A DNA stretch of 64,000 bases from Clostridiales bacterium (GCA_017561715.1 JAFZBN010000015.1:372001-436000); one strand, 5' to 3'; shown: positions 1-8,365, counted from the stretch's first letter. Made by a program: numbers and translations. Notes: generated by a model from the sequence alone, not told the origin.

Positions 1-1
1 C

Positions 2-226
2 GGCTGCCCGCCGGTCGTTCTGACCACAGGTGACCAGGACATGATGCTCAAGCAGAACGATCACCTCTACAAGAGACTGAAGAAGATGGGTATTCCGGTC
101 GAGTACTACTGCGCAGAAACAACAGAGGAAGCACGCCCGATGCATCACGTTTACGCGATCGCTCATCCGGAGTGGCCGGAAGGCATTAAGACGATCGACA
201 TGACGATCGAAAACGCGAAGAGATGA
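2..226 (+). CDS. Alpha/beta hydrolase (acetyl-esterase-like), C-terminal part only
   Basis: The reading frame enters from the left edge, so only about the last 74 residues are seen. The text PPVVLTTGDQDMM followed about 35 residues later by MHHVYAI has the spacing of the acid and histidine members of the catalytic triad in HSL-type alpha/beta hydrolases (D in GDQD, H in the MHH stretch). The nucleophile serine would lie off the window. Substrate cannot be judged; small acyl esters are usual for the family. A hairpin 30 bp past the stop can end its transcript. Family call is fairly secure, exact function is not. Confidence 0.7.
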   Translation, partial: GCPPVVLTTGDQDMMLKQNDHLYKRLKKMGIPVEYYCAETTEEARPMHHVYAIAHPEWPEGIKTIDMTIENAKR

Positions 227-255
227 TCGTCTCCTGACAACTTAACAAAGAAAAT

Positions 256-289
256 GAAGAGGCGTCCCGGATTTCCGAGGCGCCTCTTC
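256..289. terminator. Hairpin terminator between convergent genes
   Basis: GAAGAGGCG (256-264) pairs perfectly with CGCCTCTTC (281-289). The T-rich tail ATTTTCTTTG follows on the minus strand, so it best serves the minus-strand gene ending at 349. The hydrolase gene ending at 226 may share it. Confidence 0.6.
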
Positions 290-348
290 CACTCAAAGAA
301 GGTAAAACTATGAAACAATGACAACATTCAACAAATCTATTTCGTCCT

Positions 349-696
349 TCAAGCGGTCAGGACCGGCTGCGGAGCCCTTCTGACAACCGTTCTGTCCTGA
401 TCATTTCTTCGTATCGGCTTTCGGTTCGGACTGTATCCGTATCCCATCACGCTCGCCGATCCATATCCGTTTCTCACCCCATACGATGAGTCGTATCCAT
501 ATCCCATGTTATTTGTCGGGCGCATGTTGTTCGATCTTCTATACTGCGCCTGCATCTGCTCTCTTCTTCTGAGTTCGGCATTTCTTCTTGCCGCTCTCTT
601 CATCTGTCTTTTTCTTGCCTGTGCTTCCTTCGTCATATCTCTGGATGCTTTCATCAGAAAGATCACTCCCGCTAAAAATACCAACACACTCCACAT
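349..696 (-). CDS. Small membrane protein with Tyr/Gly-rich tail
   Basis: I do not recognise this 115-residue protein. It has one N-terminal hydrophobic segment (about residues 2-17), then a highly basic stretch rich in R and K, then a tail with repeated GYGY-type motifs (MGYGYD, NGYGS, MGYGYS) and a basic end. The start at 696 (ATG) is preferred over a GTG five codons upstream because AGGGA sits 7 nt before it. It stands alone between two terminators. The layout suggests a single-pass membrane protein with a disordered tail; no function can be given. Confidence 0.5.
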   Translation of the reverse strand: MWSVLVFLAGVIFLMKASRDMTKEAQARKRQMKRAARRNAELRRREQMQAQYRRSNNMRPTNNMGYGYDSSYGVRNGYGSASVMGYGYSPNRKPIRRNDQDRTVVRRAPQPVLTA

Positions 697-771
697 ACTT
701 GCTTCCCTCACTTTACTTGCCTCAGCCTTCGTCTTGCCGGCTTCGTTTCTCTTATCTTGACTACATGATAC

Positions 772-802
772 AAAAAGTGCTGTCCGATTAATCGGACAGC
801 AC
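772..802 (-). terminator. Rho-independent terminator
   Basis: A 26-bp perfect palindrome at 777-802 (GTGCTGTCCGAT, TA, then its complement) is followed on the minus strand by TTTTTG. It ends the two-gene unit 2583-879. Confidence 0.85.
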
Positions 803-878
803 CAGAAGCGTTTCGAAAAGTATCCTGTTATTCTGAGAGCACCTGTTTTCAGCGCTTTTAGCCATTTTCACAGAACTG

Positions 879-1418
879 TTATCTATTGTCGATTAAAACG
901 ATTTCCTCACCTACATGCACTTCATATTCACTGTGACTGATCGCGGAATGCATCCAATAACAGACCAGCCCACTTGCCACCAGAAAGAGAATAAGACCTG
1001 AAGAAAGGATCGCGGCCTTCATCTTCTCCTGACGGAGAGTGCTTTTCGCAATGAAATAAAGATGGAATCCGATTCCAATGATCATGATGTCCAGTGCCGC
1101 TACGATCGTGATGATGATCGGTGTGTCGCTTCCATACGATTCTACGATCCGCTCTTTAGCTTTTGCATTCTCGCGGTCGATCTCATCAAGCTGCTTCTGC
1201 ACATCAGCATCGATTTCCAGACTGGTGAGCAGTACCTCCTTTGTATCTTTGACCAGCGCTTTATTGCAGCGGATCGCGACTCCGCCATCCTTCGTAAGAC
1301 ACACAATGCAAAGTGCATCAACGAGAAGAGTGAGGACGACAAAAACGATCACGAAAACGATCTTCAGTTTTCGGTCATTCATCTTTTCTTCTTTGTTATC
1401 GTCAACGGAATCGATCAC
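879..1418 (-). CDS. Three-TM membrane protein, short paralogue of the upstream gene
   Basis: Unknown 179-residue protein. Hydrophobic segments lie at about 19-40, 100-123 and 135-155, with a charged loop (KQLDEIDRENAKAKERI) between the first two. The last two segments align with those of the upstream protein (GIGFHLYFIAKS against GIALYFIIRSS), but the large C-terminal domain is missing. It starts with GTG, 19 nt after the upstream stop, with GGAG about 9 nt before. Transcription probably starts at the upstream gene and ends at the 772-802 hairpin. Confidence 0.6.
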   Translation of the reverse strand: MIDSVDDNKEEKMNDRKLKIVFVIVFVVLTLLVDALCIVCLTKDGGVAIRCNKALVKDTKEVLLTSLEIDADVQKQLDEIDRENAKAKERIVESYGSDTPIIITIVAALDIMIIGIGFHLYFIAKSTLRQEKMKAAILSSGLILFLVASGLVCYWMHSAISHSEYEVHVGEEIVLIDNR

Positions 1419-1437
1419 TCTATTTCACTCCGTCAGT

Positions 1438-2583
1438 TTAAACAGTTTCACCGCCCCACTCTACGAGGACGAATCCTTCGCGTTCTTCGAGTGACGGGTT
1501 CATGGAAGTAAGATCCTGTTCTTCGATCTCGACATACTCATCGGACGCGTAGAAGAACATATTCACGCGGACGATCGTGTCGGGAACCGGAGTCACATCG
1601 AGCTTCGCGGCGTTCTCGTAGGCATCGGTCTGGAAACAAATTACGTTATACGGATTTTCTTCCATTTGCGGAAGCCAGTACATAATGAACGTATTTGCTT
1701 CCGTGTCAGAAAGACCAAGGTCGGACAGTGCTTTTTCCAGGAAAGCGGCGGAATCGGAACCCTTCACGCAGAATCCGCGGGAGGTATCGAGATCCATGTT
1801 GATGTCTGCTTCCCAGAAAAGGTATTCGTATTCGCGTCCGTTTGCGTCGGTGAGAGTTCCGTCCGGGGATGTCTTCACGGTCCAGCCGTCGCCATAGGTC
1901 GGATATGTGCTTGTCAGATCCCCGTCGATACTAAGCTTCACGTTCGCTTCGCGGCTCTGCTCATCGTAAAGGTAGATGATCGGCGCGTGGATACACATCT
2001 CCCGGTAGGAGGAGTCGGGCTCCACATGAGATTCCGTTCTGATCGCCTGCCAGATCTTCACACAGCCGAAAGCGCCAAGCGCAAATACAAACAACATCGC
2101 AAAGCTGCTCAATGCTAGTGCTATTTGATCTTTAAGCTGGGAACTGCGGATAATAAAATATAGTGCAATTCCGATCGCAGTTAGCGTGGCTGCGACAGAC
2201 AGAATAAACCCTGCGATGACCGCCACGGTTCTTAACGAAAACTCAAACGATTCTTTGGAATAAGATCCATTAGGTCCGCGTGTGGTTTTTTCCAGCCCGT
2301 TCCACTCGACTGTCGTTTCGGGAACCGGAGCCTGCGTCGGTGTAGATGTTTCCGTCGAGCCCGGAGTCGGCGTCGCTTCACCGATAGCAACTGCTACCTC
2401 ATCGTGGAATCCTTCCAACCAGATCGAGTAATCCCAACCGTTTTCCTTATGGATAGGCTTGAGATAACAGCGTACAAGATCTGGTTTTACAAAGAATAAG
2501 ATAAGCAGGAAAAGCACTGTGATGACGATCACGGTGATCACTGTCTTGATGTACTTTCCTTTATCCTCTGAGATCGGTGCCAT
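1438..2583 (-). CDS. Membrane protein with Pro/Thr linker and C-terminal IYLYDE/LFWE domain
   Basis: This is a 381-residue protein with a TM segment at about 12-31, a Pro/Thr-rich linker (TPTPGSTETSTPTQAPVP), two more TM segments at about 119-145 and 153-176, and a C-terminal domain of about 190 residues. That domain carries APIIYLYDEQ, LTSTYPTYGDGW and YLFWEAD, a pattern I recall from clostridial hypothetical proteins with no known role. GGAGG lies 8 nt before the ATG. Topology suggests the domain faces the outside. It is the first gene of a two-gene unit with its shorter paralogue. Real gene, function unknown. Confidence 0.65.
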   Translation of the reverse strand: MAPISEDKGKYIKTVITVIVITVLFLLILFFVKPDLVRCYLKPIHKENGWDYSIWLEGFHDEVAVAIGEATPTPGSTETSTPTQAPVPETTVEWNGLEKTTRGPNGSYSKESFEFSLRTVAVIAGFILSVAATLTAIGIALYFIIRSSQLKDQIALALSSFAMLFVFALGAFGCVKIWQAIRTESHVEPDSSYREMCIHAPIIYLYDEQSREANVKLSIDGDLTSTYPTYGDGWTVKTSPDGTLTDANGREYEYLFWEADINMDLDTSRGFCVKGSDSAAFLEKALSDLGLSDTEANTFIMYWLPQMEENPYNVICFQTDAYENAAKLDVTPVPDTIVRVNMFFYASDEYVEIEEQDLTSMNPSLEEREGFVLVEWGGETV

Positions 2584-2646
2584 AAGTCATTCCTCCGCTT
2601 TTTAAAGGACTTCACTTATCAGACGATTCTTTTTCTTTATGCGTTG

Positions 2647-2678
2647 CAAAAAGCGGCAGTTTCGATACCGGATCTGCC
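2647..2678 (-). terminator. Probable terminator of rubrerythrin gene
   Basis: GGCAG (2655-2659) and CTGCC (2674-2678) form a short stem, followed on the minus strand by GCTTTTTG. The stem is weak (5 bp plus possible inner pairs), but the position just past the rubrerythrin stop fits. Confidence 0.4.
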
Positions 2679-2703
2679 TCCCATTTTCACTCATTTATTC
2701 GGA

Positions 2704-3249
2704 TCAATAGTTATCTGCGTTGATCTCGAAGTAGGACTGCGGGTGGTTGCAGGTCGGGCAAACGTCCGGTGCCTTTGTGCCGACTACGATATGACCGCAG
2801 TTTCTGCACTCCCAGACCTTCACTTCGCTCTTCTCGAATACCTGTGCGGTCTCGATGTTCTTCAAAAGCGCACGATAACGCTCTTCGTGGTGCTTTTCGA
2901 TCGCGGCTACGAGGCGGAATTTCTTGGCAAGTTCCGGAAAGCCCTCTTCCTCAGCGGTCTTGGCAAAGCCCTCGTACATGTCGGTCCACTCATAGTTCTC
3001 ACCGTCTGCGGCCGCTGCCAGATTTGCCTTTGTGTCGCCGATGCCCTTGAGCTCTTTGAACCACATCTTCGCGTGCTCTTTTTCGTTTTCCGCCGTCTTC
3101 AGGAAAAGCGCCGACATCTGCTCGTAGCCTTCCTTCTTTGCAACGGATGCGAAGTATGTATATTTGTTTCTTGCCTGAGATTCACCTGCAAAAGCAGCCT
3201 CAAGGTTCTTTTCGGTCTGTGTGCCGGAATACGGATTCGGATTTGCCAT
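2704..3249 (-). CDS. rbr: Rubrerythrin
   Basis: Non-haem iron peroxidase that reduces hydrogen peroxide in anaerobes. The 181-residue protein has the N-terminal ferritin-like four-helix domain with diiron ligands in [18 protein letters not shown] and EKHHEERY, then a C-terminal rubredoxin domain with CRNCG and CPTCNHP holding one iron. Length is normal for the family. The ATG at 3249 is chosen over a GTG three codons earlier because GAGG lies 8 nt upstream. It is a single gene with its own promoter and a possible operator. Identity is secure. Confidence 0.95.
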   Translation of the reverse strand: MANPNPYSGTQTEKNLEAAFAGESQARNKYTYFASVAKKEGYEQMSALFLKTAENEKEHAKMWFKELKGIGDTKANLAAAADGENYEWTDMYEGFAKTAEEEGFPELAKKFRLVAAIEKHHEERYRALLKNIETAQVFEKSEVKVWECRNCGHIVVGTKAPDVCPTCNHPQSYFEINADNY

Positions 3250-3292
3250 AGTTGCCACCTCTTTCTTCTCTGTTTGTTTCTTGATTTCGCGC

Positions 3293-3327
3293 GGTTCTTA
3301 TAGGAAAGAACCTATACTCGTATTATA
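3293..3327 (-). promoter_or_regulatory. Promoter -10 box and operator-like palindrome before rbr
   Basis: On the minus strand a TATAAT box lies at 3327-3322. Just downstream, at 3293-3312, is GGTTCTTATAGGAAAGAACC, a 7-bp inverted repeat with a 6-nt centre. A palindrome directly after the -10 box suits a repressor site. No good -35 is visible, and the palindrome is not a PerR or Rex consensus that I recognise. Confidence 0.4.
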
Positions 3328-3412
3328 GTGCTTTTCGCGATGACAGGATAGCATTATTTTGCTCTTTTGAAGCAAAGAGGAGATTTCGCGTTCGCGATTT
3401 TTCGGGAAGATT

Positions 3413-4807
3413 TCAGTTCTCCATCTTCCAGATCGCGCAGGAATAAGGCGGTAGAACAGAGCCTCCGCCGAAGTCGTGGATGTTTCCCGTAAGAAGGTCG
3501 ACGGCCTGACCGCATCCCGCGTCAAAGTGCGCGGTGTATTCGTAGTCACCGGCATTGATCGCAACAAGTACACGCTCGTAATTCTTGCCTTCTCTGCATC
3601 CTTCGGCGCTTTCGCCTTCCCAGCGGCGCTCAAAAATGCACTGCTGATTGGTGAGAACTACGGAGCGGAAAGAACCGTAATTCAGCGCAGGACTACTTGC
3701 CTTGATCTCTGCAAGTTTCGCGATATGTGCGGTGAGGTCCGTCCACTCGGGCTTATCAAAGCAAGGTCTTAATGCCGGATCGCCATCTTCTTTTCTTGCC
3801 TTTTCGCCCCACTCGGAACCGTAGTACACACACGGGAATCCGGGCATGCCGAATGCCAGCGTGTAGATGAGCGGCAGGTGCGCGGGGTTATTGAGGTTCG
3901 AAGCGATACGTGTCACGTCGTGATTATCGACGAAACTCATGAGGTGCAGGCCTCGAAACCAGCTCCAGTTTTCGGGACCGAACTGCTGGATCAAGGTGTG
4001 GATGACCTCAAACATGTTCATACAGTTGAAGCTGCTGAAAAGTCCCTTGTAGCAGGCATAGTTCGTGCAGGAATGGCACATCTCTCCGTTGACCCACATC
4101 TTGTAGTCGCCATGCAGGAGCTCGCCGAGAAGCAGGAATTCGGGCTTCAGGGAGTCCGTGAAGCTTCTCAGTCTTTTCAGGAAATCCCGATCCAGGCAGT
4201 ACGCGACGTCGAGTCTTAATCCATCGATGTCGAAGTAATCGACCCAGTAGCGGATCTTATCGAAGATGTGGCCTATGACGGCGTCATTTCGAAGGTTGAG
4301 TTTGACAAGGTCGAAACAGCCTTCCCAGCCTTCGTACCAGAAGCCATCGTTGTAATTGGAATTGCCGTCAAAAGAAATGTGGAACCAATCCTTATACGGC
4401 GAGTCCCACTTCTTTTCCTGTACATCGTGAAAGGCCCAGAAGCCCCTGCCGACATGGTTGAAAACGCCGTCGAGGACGACTCGGATGCCGGCCTTGTGGA
4501 GTTTTCCGACGACTTCCTTGAAATCTTTATTCGTGCCGAGACGGCGGTCGATCAGGCCGTAGTCTCTGGTGTTATAGCCGTGTGTGTCCGATTCGAAGAC
4601 CGGAGAAAAATACACGGCGTTGATACCGAGTTTTTGAAGGTGCGGGATCCAGTCGATCACCTTTTTGATCGGAGCTGCGGGAGTGGTGCTTTTCGCGCAG
4701 GAAAGCGCTACACCCTGCTCGTTATAATCTGCCGGCGCATTTTCGAAGGGCGCACCAACAAAACCCAGCGGGTATATCTGATAAAAAACGGATTCTTCAA
4801 ACCACAT
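3413..4807 (-). CDS. GH13 alpha-amylase family glycoside hydrolase
   Basis: This 464-residue cytoplasmic (no signal peptide) alpha-glucan hydrolase has the four GH13 regions in order: DGVFNHVG, GLRLDVAY with the nucleophile aspartate, LGELLHG with the acid/base glutamate, and FVDNHDVTR with the transition-state aspartate. The size and the GYNTRDYGLIDRRLGT stretch suggest a neopullulanase or cyclomaltodextrinase-like enzyme acting on short maltodextrins. The ATG is 3 nt after the upstream stop, so it is co-transcribed with the flavin protein gene. Family call is secure, substrate is inferred. Confidence 0.9.
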   Translation of the reverse strand: MWFEESVFYQIYPLGFVGAPFENAPADYNEQGVALSCAKSTTPAAPIKKVIDWIPHLQKLGINAVYFSPVFESDTHGYNTRDYGLIDRRLGTNKDFKEVVGKLHKAGIRVVLDGVFNHVGRGFWAFHDVQEKKWDSPYKDWFHISFDGNSNYNDGFWYEGWEGCFDLVKLNLRNDAVIGHIFDKIRYWVDYFDIDGLRLDVAYCLDRDFLKRLRSFTDSLKPEFLLLGELLHGDYKMWVNGEMCHSCTNYACYKGLFSSFNCMNMFEVIHTLIQQFGPENWSWFRGLHLMSFVDNHDVTRIASNLNNPAHLPLIYTLAFGMPGFPCVYYGSEWGEKARKEDGDPALRPCFDKPEWTDLTAHIAKLAEIKASSPALNYGSFRSVVLTNQQCIFERRWEGESAEGCREGKNYERVLVAINAGDYEYTAHFDAGCGQAVDLLTGNIHDFGGGSVLPPYSCAIWKMEN

Positions 4808-4810
4808 GAA

Positions 4811-5212
4811 TCAGAACGTCTCGACTTCCGGTGCTTTTGTAAAAGAAGAGTATGTAGCCGTAGCGTTCTGCAGATAGAATACCTCGGTGTTTCCGTCGTC
4901 TTCGTTGTACATCGCGCGAAGCTGCGGATAAGCGTCGAGCATCGCTGTCTTCGGCTCGCGGCGGTCATCAGCGATCAGTTCGCATGCGATTCGGATCCAC
5001 TCGCCGTTTACGAACGCGCAGATCTCGGCTTTCGGGTTGGTGTGAAGCTGCTTGGATGTCGGCTTAACCTTGCCGGTCTGGATATAAAGCTTGCCTTCAA
5101 AGATATTCGCGGTGCCGAACGGGCGTACGCGCGGCTGGTCGCCTTCAACAGTTGCGAGGTAGTAAGTACCTGCGTCTTTTAAGAATTTCTCTGCTCTTTC
5201 AATACTGCTCAT
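4811..5212 (-). CDS. FMN split-barrel (pyridoxamine 5'-phosphate oxidase-like) protein
   Basis: The 133-residue protein belongs to the PNPOx-like flavin-binding fold. YYLATVEGDQPRVRPFG and GKLYIQTGKVKPTSKQL are typical of small clostridial members that bind FMN, probably as dimers. Physiological substrates are unknown. The second ATG (5212) is used because AGGAG lies 8 nt before it, whereas the first ATG is only 2 nt from that site. It is followed after 3 nt by the amylase gene. The functional link between the two is not evident. Confidence 0.8.
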   Translation of the reverse strand: MSSIERAEKFLKDAGTYYLATVEGDQPRVRPFGTANIFEGKLYIQTGKVKPTSKQLHTNPKAEICAFVNGEWIRIACELIADDRREPKTAMLDAYPQLRAMYNEDDGNTEVFYLQNATATYSSFTKAPEVETF

Positions 5213-5467
5213 AGTCATTTCTCCTGCCTTCAGTAGGATTTGCGGTGCTTTTCCATCGGAAAGAATTTCCGCCTTTCCTTTAATGTTACCTTTCTGGAAG
5301 GATCAAATCAAGGCTACGGGTCTATACTTATTGTATCTTCCTTCCGATTCCGCATGTTTGTTATCATGGACTTGGAAAAAGGAAGGTGTGAGATCCGAGG
5401 CGTTTTCGGTGTCCGGAAGGATCTCGCAAATGGCCGCTGTTGAAGAGCGGCAGAAAGAGGTGTAGTA

Positions 5468-6148
5468 ATGGTGCAAGTCGTGATCTTTGACATGTTTGAG
5501 ACGCTGGTGACTCTTTTCACCGGAAAAACGTACTTCGGCGAAGATGCCGCCACGGATATGGGGATCGATCCCGTGACCTACCGGAAAGCTTGGCACGAAA
5601 CCGAAGCCGACCGCTCAACAGGCAAACTCACGATGAAGGAAGGCATCGCCAAGACCTTAAAGTCTCTGGGCATCTATTCCGAAGATAAGGTAGAATTCAT
5701 CGTCTCGAAAAGAATTGCCGCTCTGAAAGACACTTTCAACTCGATCCCGGATGATTCGGTGAAGCTCCTTGAGGAACTGAAAAAGCGCGGCATCAAGATC
5801 GGTCTTATGACCAATACTTTCGACGATGAGCGTGATCTCATCCGAGGATGCAAGCTCTTCCCATTCTTCGATGCCGTTCGCATCTCCTATGAACAAGGGA
5901 TCCAGAAACCGGATCCCCGCTTGTATCAGTCAATTATGGATGAATTCGGCGTTACTGCCGACCAGTGTCTTTTCGTCGGTGACGGTGGCTCAAGAGAACT
6001 CTATGCCGCCAGAGATATCGGCATGAAGGCGGTCCAGTGTTCCTGGTTCAGACCTCTGGCCTTTGAGCCGCACATCCCCTGCCCGGTTCTTCCTGAGTTC
6101 CCGCAGGTCATGAATCAGCTGGATGTGCTGGATTATCTGGATTCATGA
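5468..6148 (+). CDS. HAD-superfamily hydrolase
   Basis: This 226-residue protein has the HAD motifs: VIFDMFETLV (nucleophile D8, with E in place of the usual second acidic or Gly position), LMTNTFDD (motif II), QKPDPRLY (motif III lysine) and FVGDGGSREL (motif IV). The helical cap lies at about 20-85, the subclass I arrangement of phosphoglycolate phosphatase or haloacid dehalogenase-like enzymes. AGAGGTG lies before the ATG. It converges on the next gene with 1 bp between stops. The substrate is probably a small phosphate ester. Confidence 0.85.
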   Translation: MVQVVIFDMFETLVTLFTGKTYFGEDAATDMGIDPVTYRKAWHETEADRSTGKLTMKEGIAKTLKSLGIYSEDKVEFIVSKRIAALKDTFNSIPDDSVKLLEELKKRGIKIGLMTNTFDDERDLIRGCKLFPFFDAVRISYEQGIQKPDPRLYQSIMDEFGVTADQCLFVGDGGSRELYAARDIGMKAVQCSWFRPLAFEPHIPCPVLPEFPQVMNQLDVLDYLDS

Positions 6149-6149
6149 A

Positions 6150-6899
6150 TTACTCTGTCCACACATATTCGCCTGAGTAGTAGATCGTGACATCGAAGAC
6201 TTTGTTTTCTCCTTCTGCCTGAGAGAGGAGATAGACACCCGGTCTTTCCGCGTCATCGTAGATGTTAGAAGGAACTTCGTGGCTTCTGGTCGATCCGTTA
6301 TCGTCGAGGATAAGATAATACACCGTAGATGTATGCGTATCCCCGTCGCTGTCTGTCGTTACTTTCTCTTCCGTCTTTCTGTTAACAACGTTGATCTGAT
6401 AGAGCTTTATCGTCTCCTGACCAGGCTCGGGCGGCATGTTTCTTGCGATCAGTTTCCTAAAAACGATCGATCCGCCGATCAGGACCGGAATGAGAATGAC
6501 CACGGAAATGATGCTGCGAAGTTTTATGCCGCGCCCTTTCGAAATACCCATGACCATATCGGATGCACTCAGGGTGATCGCAATTACCGCAACCGCAATA
6601 CCGCCGATCAGAACGACACTCTTAAAGAGCGCACTGCCGGATTTTCTTGCGGCATAGAACTTTTTATAATCTTTGGCAAGGAGATTCTTCGTAATGATCG
6701 TCTTTCCGGTCTCGGGATCGATATTGTCTTCACCAAGTTCCCGGTACTCGGCTTCGATCCTTTCCTTTTCTTTTTCCAGCTTCTTCGAGGAGTCTTTGAC
6801 CGCATTGTAAATAAGCAGTCCGCCAACAGCCAAATCAGCGATACAAATGACTGCAGTGATGATTGGAACGAGGATCTTTACCAATTTATTGCTACCCAT
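6150..6899 (-). CDS. Membrane protein of unknown function
   Basis: This 249-residue protein was not recognised. It has an N-terminal TM segment (about 8-32), a charged coiled-coil-like stretch (SSKKLEKEKERIEAEYREL), two further TM segments (about 92-116 and 129-150), and a polar C-terminal domain with alternating hydrophobic pattern (IKLYQINVVNRKTEEKV, VYYLILDDNGS) that looks like a small beta domain. GGGAGG lies 5 nt before the ATG. It has its own promoter and ends 1 bp from the convergent HAD gene. Confidence 0.65.
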   Translation of the reverse strand: MGSNKLVKILVPIITAVICIADLAVGGLLIYNAVKDSSKKLEKEKERIEAEYRELGEDNIDPETGKTIITKNLLAKDYKKFYAARKSGSALFKSVVLIGGIAVAVIAITLSASDMVMGISKGRGIKLRSIISVVILIPVLIGGSIVFRKLIARNMPPEPGQETIKLYQINVVNRKTEEKVTTDSDGDTHTSTVYYLILDDNGSTRSHEVPSNIYDDAERPGVYLLSQAEGENKVFDVTIYYSGEYVWTE

Positions 6900-6955
6900 A
6901 TATGCCTCCCGAAATCTCTGTCCTCTTTATTACCCATAGATCAGATCATGTGTAC

Positions 6956-6961
6956 ATTATA
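6956..6961 (-). promoter_or_regulatory. -10 box of the 6899-6150 gene
   Basis: TATAAT reads on the minus strand at 6961-6956, 57 bp before the start codon. No strong -35 hexamer is visible at the expected distance. Confidence 0.35.
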
Positions 6962-7011
6962 ACATTCTGAGGATTTTCGAAAGATGGCTTCGTTTCAGGA
7001 TTACCCGCGTG

Positions 7012-7842
7012 TTATTCGGCTGATTGCGCAGGAAAGCCCGCAGGTGCTTTTCCGAAAAGCTCGGCGGTGTTCTTGCGGAACAGATTCATGTTGAGCGGAT
7101 GATCCTCTGTTTCCATCGTCAGGATCAGGTTCTTGCCGGTGAAGATGCCCAATCTGCGATACTCATCAAGCTTGACCATGTTCTTATGCAGATACGAAGG
7201 ATCATCCATAAGACCAAGATGCTCGTGATAGATCAGTCGCCCGGTTCTTACATCCAGCATGACAAAGTCCATGTAACGGTACTTCCCTTTTCCGATCTCA
7301 ATCGGGTAATCGTATTTGTATGGAATCCCCATTTCATAGTACGCATCAGCAATCATCGCCTCTGTCTTTGATCTGACAAGGTCCCCTCTCTTTGTGGCGA
7401 ACTTCTTGTCTTCCGGGAATGTGGGGTTTTCGGCATATGGCTGTGACTGCCACCATTTCGCATAGGCTTCATCATCGCCAAGTAGCGGCGTGACAAGTGC
7501 CTTTCGAGAAGAAATGAGATTCGAATACACTTCCTCCGGTGATGGCTCCGGATAATTGCTCAGGAAAGACTCGATCGCTTTGATCTCCTTGCGGATGGAC
7601 TTGAGGAGCCTGGCCAGGTAATCCTTCTGCGCCAAGGAGCGAGCCAGATCCAGCTGGTCGTTCTTCAGGTATATCCCGTTTTTGTCTTTTGATGTGGTGA
7701 TGTGATAATATCGCGCAAATCCATTGATCTCGTAGATTCGCAGTCTCCCCTCCGGAGATTCCTTCAGCTGATCCTCAGCCTTTTGTTCAGAGTTTTTCAT
7801 CGTCTCCAGTCGTTTTTGCATACCTAACACTAATGATCTCAT
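7012..7842 (-). CDS. Nuclease-like protein (PD-(D/E)XK-type core), unnamed
   Basis: This 276-residue protein has a basic, coiled-coil-like N-terminal half (EKSIRKEIKAIESFL type helices) and a C-terminal half with RSKTEAMIADAYYEMG, YKYDYPIEI, RYMDFVMLDV and LIYHEHLGLMD. The order helix-with-E, D in MDF, then E-x-x in HEHLG matches the restriction-endonuclease-like fold, by pattern only. The ATG at 7842 is chosen because AGGAGG lies about 9 nt upstream. Starts further upstream would place the first unit of the palindrome array inside the coding region. Array A begins 25 bp upstream of this start. What it cuts, if anything, is unknown. Confidence 0.6.
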   Translation of the reverse strand: MRSLVLGMQKRLETMKNSEQKAEDQLKESPEGRLRIYEINGFARYYHITTSKDKNGIYLKNDQLDLARSLAQKDYLARLLKSIRKEIKAIESFLSNYPEPSPEEVYSNLISSRKALVTPLLGDDEAYAKWWQSQPYAENPTFPEDKKFATKRGDLVRSKTEAMIADAYYEMGIPYKYDYPIEIGKGKYRYMDFVMLDVRTGRLIYHEHLGLMDDPSYLHKNMVKLDEYRRLGIFTGKNLILTMETEDHPLNMNLFRKNTAELFGKAPAGFPAQSAE

Positions 7843-7867
7843 ATGTCCTTCCTCCTGATTTTGTTCA

Positions 7868-8172
7868 GATAAGATCATTCGGTTGTTTTTGCTCATTGGA
7901 TCTTATCTTTTTTCTTGTCCGATAAGATCTTTTCGTAGTTTGGGCCCATTTGATCTTATCTCTTCTCTTGTCTGATAAGATCTTTTTTCGATTTTTGCTT
8001 ATTGGATCTTATCTTGGCTCTTGTCCGATAAGATCATTTGGAGGTTTTTCCTCACATGATCTTATCCTTCCTCTCCTTCGATAGGATCATTTCGCACTAT
8101 ATGCCCATTTGATCTTATCTTCTTTCCGTTTCGATAAGATCTTTCGCCGCTTTTCACCAGTTTGATCTTATC
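7868..8172. repeat. Array A: six 53-bp palindromic units (GATAAGATC family)
   Basis: GATAAGATC half-sites begin at 7868, 7921, 7974, 8027, 8080 (as GATAGGATC) and 8133. GATCTTATC partners begin at 7899, 7952, 8005, 8058, 8111 and 8164. Every step is exactly 53 bp and every pair is 31 bp apart. The 22-nt spacers differ but tend to start ATTT(C/G)G and end CATTT or CATTG; the 13-nt linkers are pyrimidine-rich. There is no seventh unit on either side. The array sits in the divergent gap between the nuclease-like gene and the GDSL gene; no gene lies within 7843-8365. Confidence 0.95.
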
Positions 8173-8365
8173 TGCGCCTTTCCGAATGACATCGAAGCAC
8201 TTCGAAACGGGGTTATCTATATTGAAAAGTCTGACAAATAGTTAATCCATCCGATAATCACTACAAATGCCGACAATCGTGCGTGCTTTGTCGTTTTTCG
8301 ATTTGGTATAATGATTCAAAAGCACTCGCACGGCTTTACCCGCGTCGTGCGATTGGGAGGCAACC

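Noticed and set aside
7868..8172. CRISPR array
   Set aside because: The conserved blocks are 9 bp inverted pairs, spacers are 22 and 13 nt with conserved edges, unit number is fixed at six, and no cas genes are near. In array C spacers resemble each other, unlike CRISPR spacers.
8326..8356. Hairpin TCGCACG...CGTGCGA in the GDSL leader
   Set aside because: The 7-bp stem lies in the leader but has no T-run and no known regulatory pattern; too little to call a feature.
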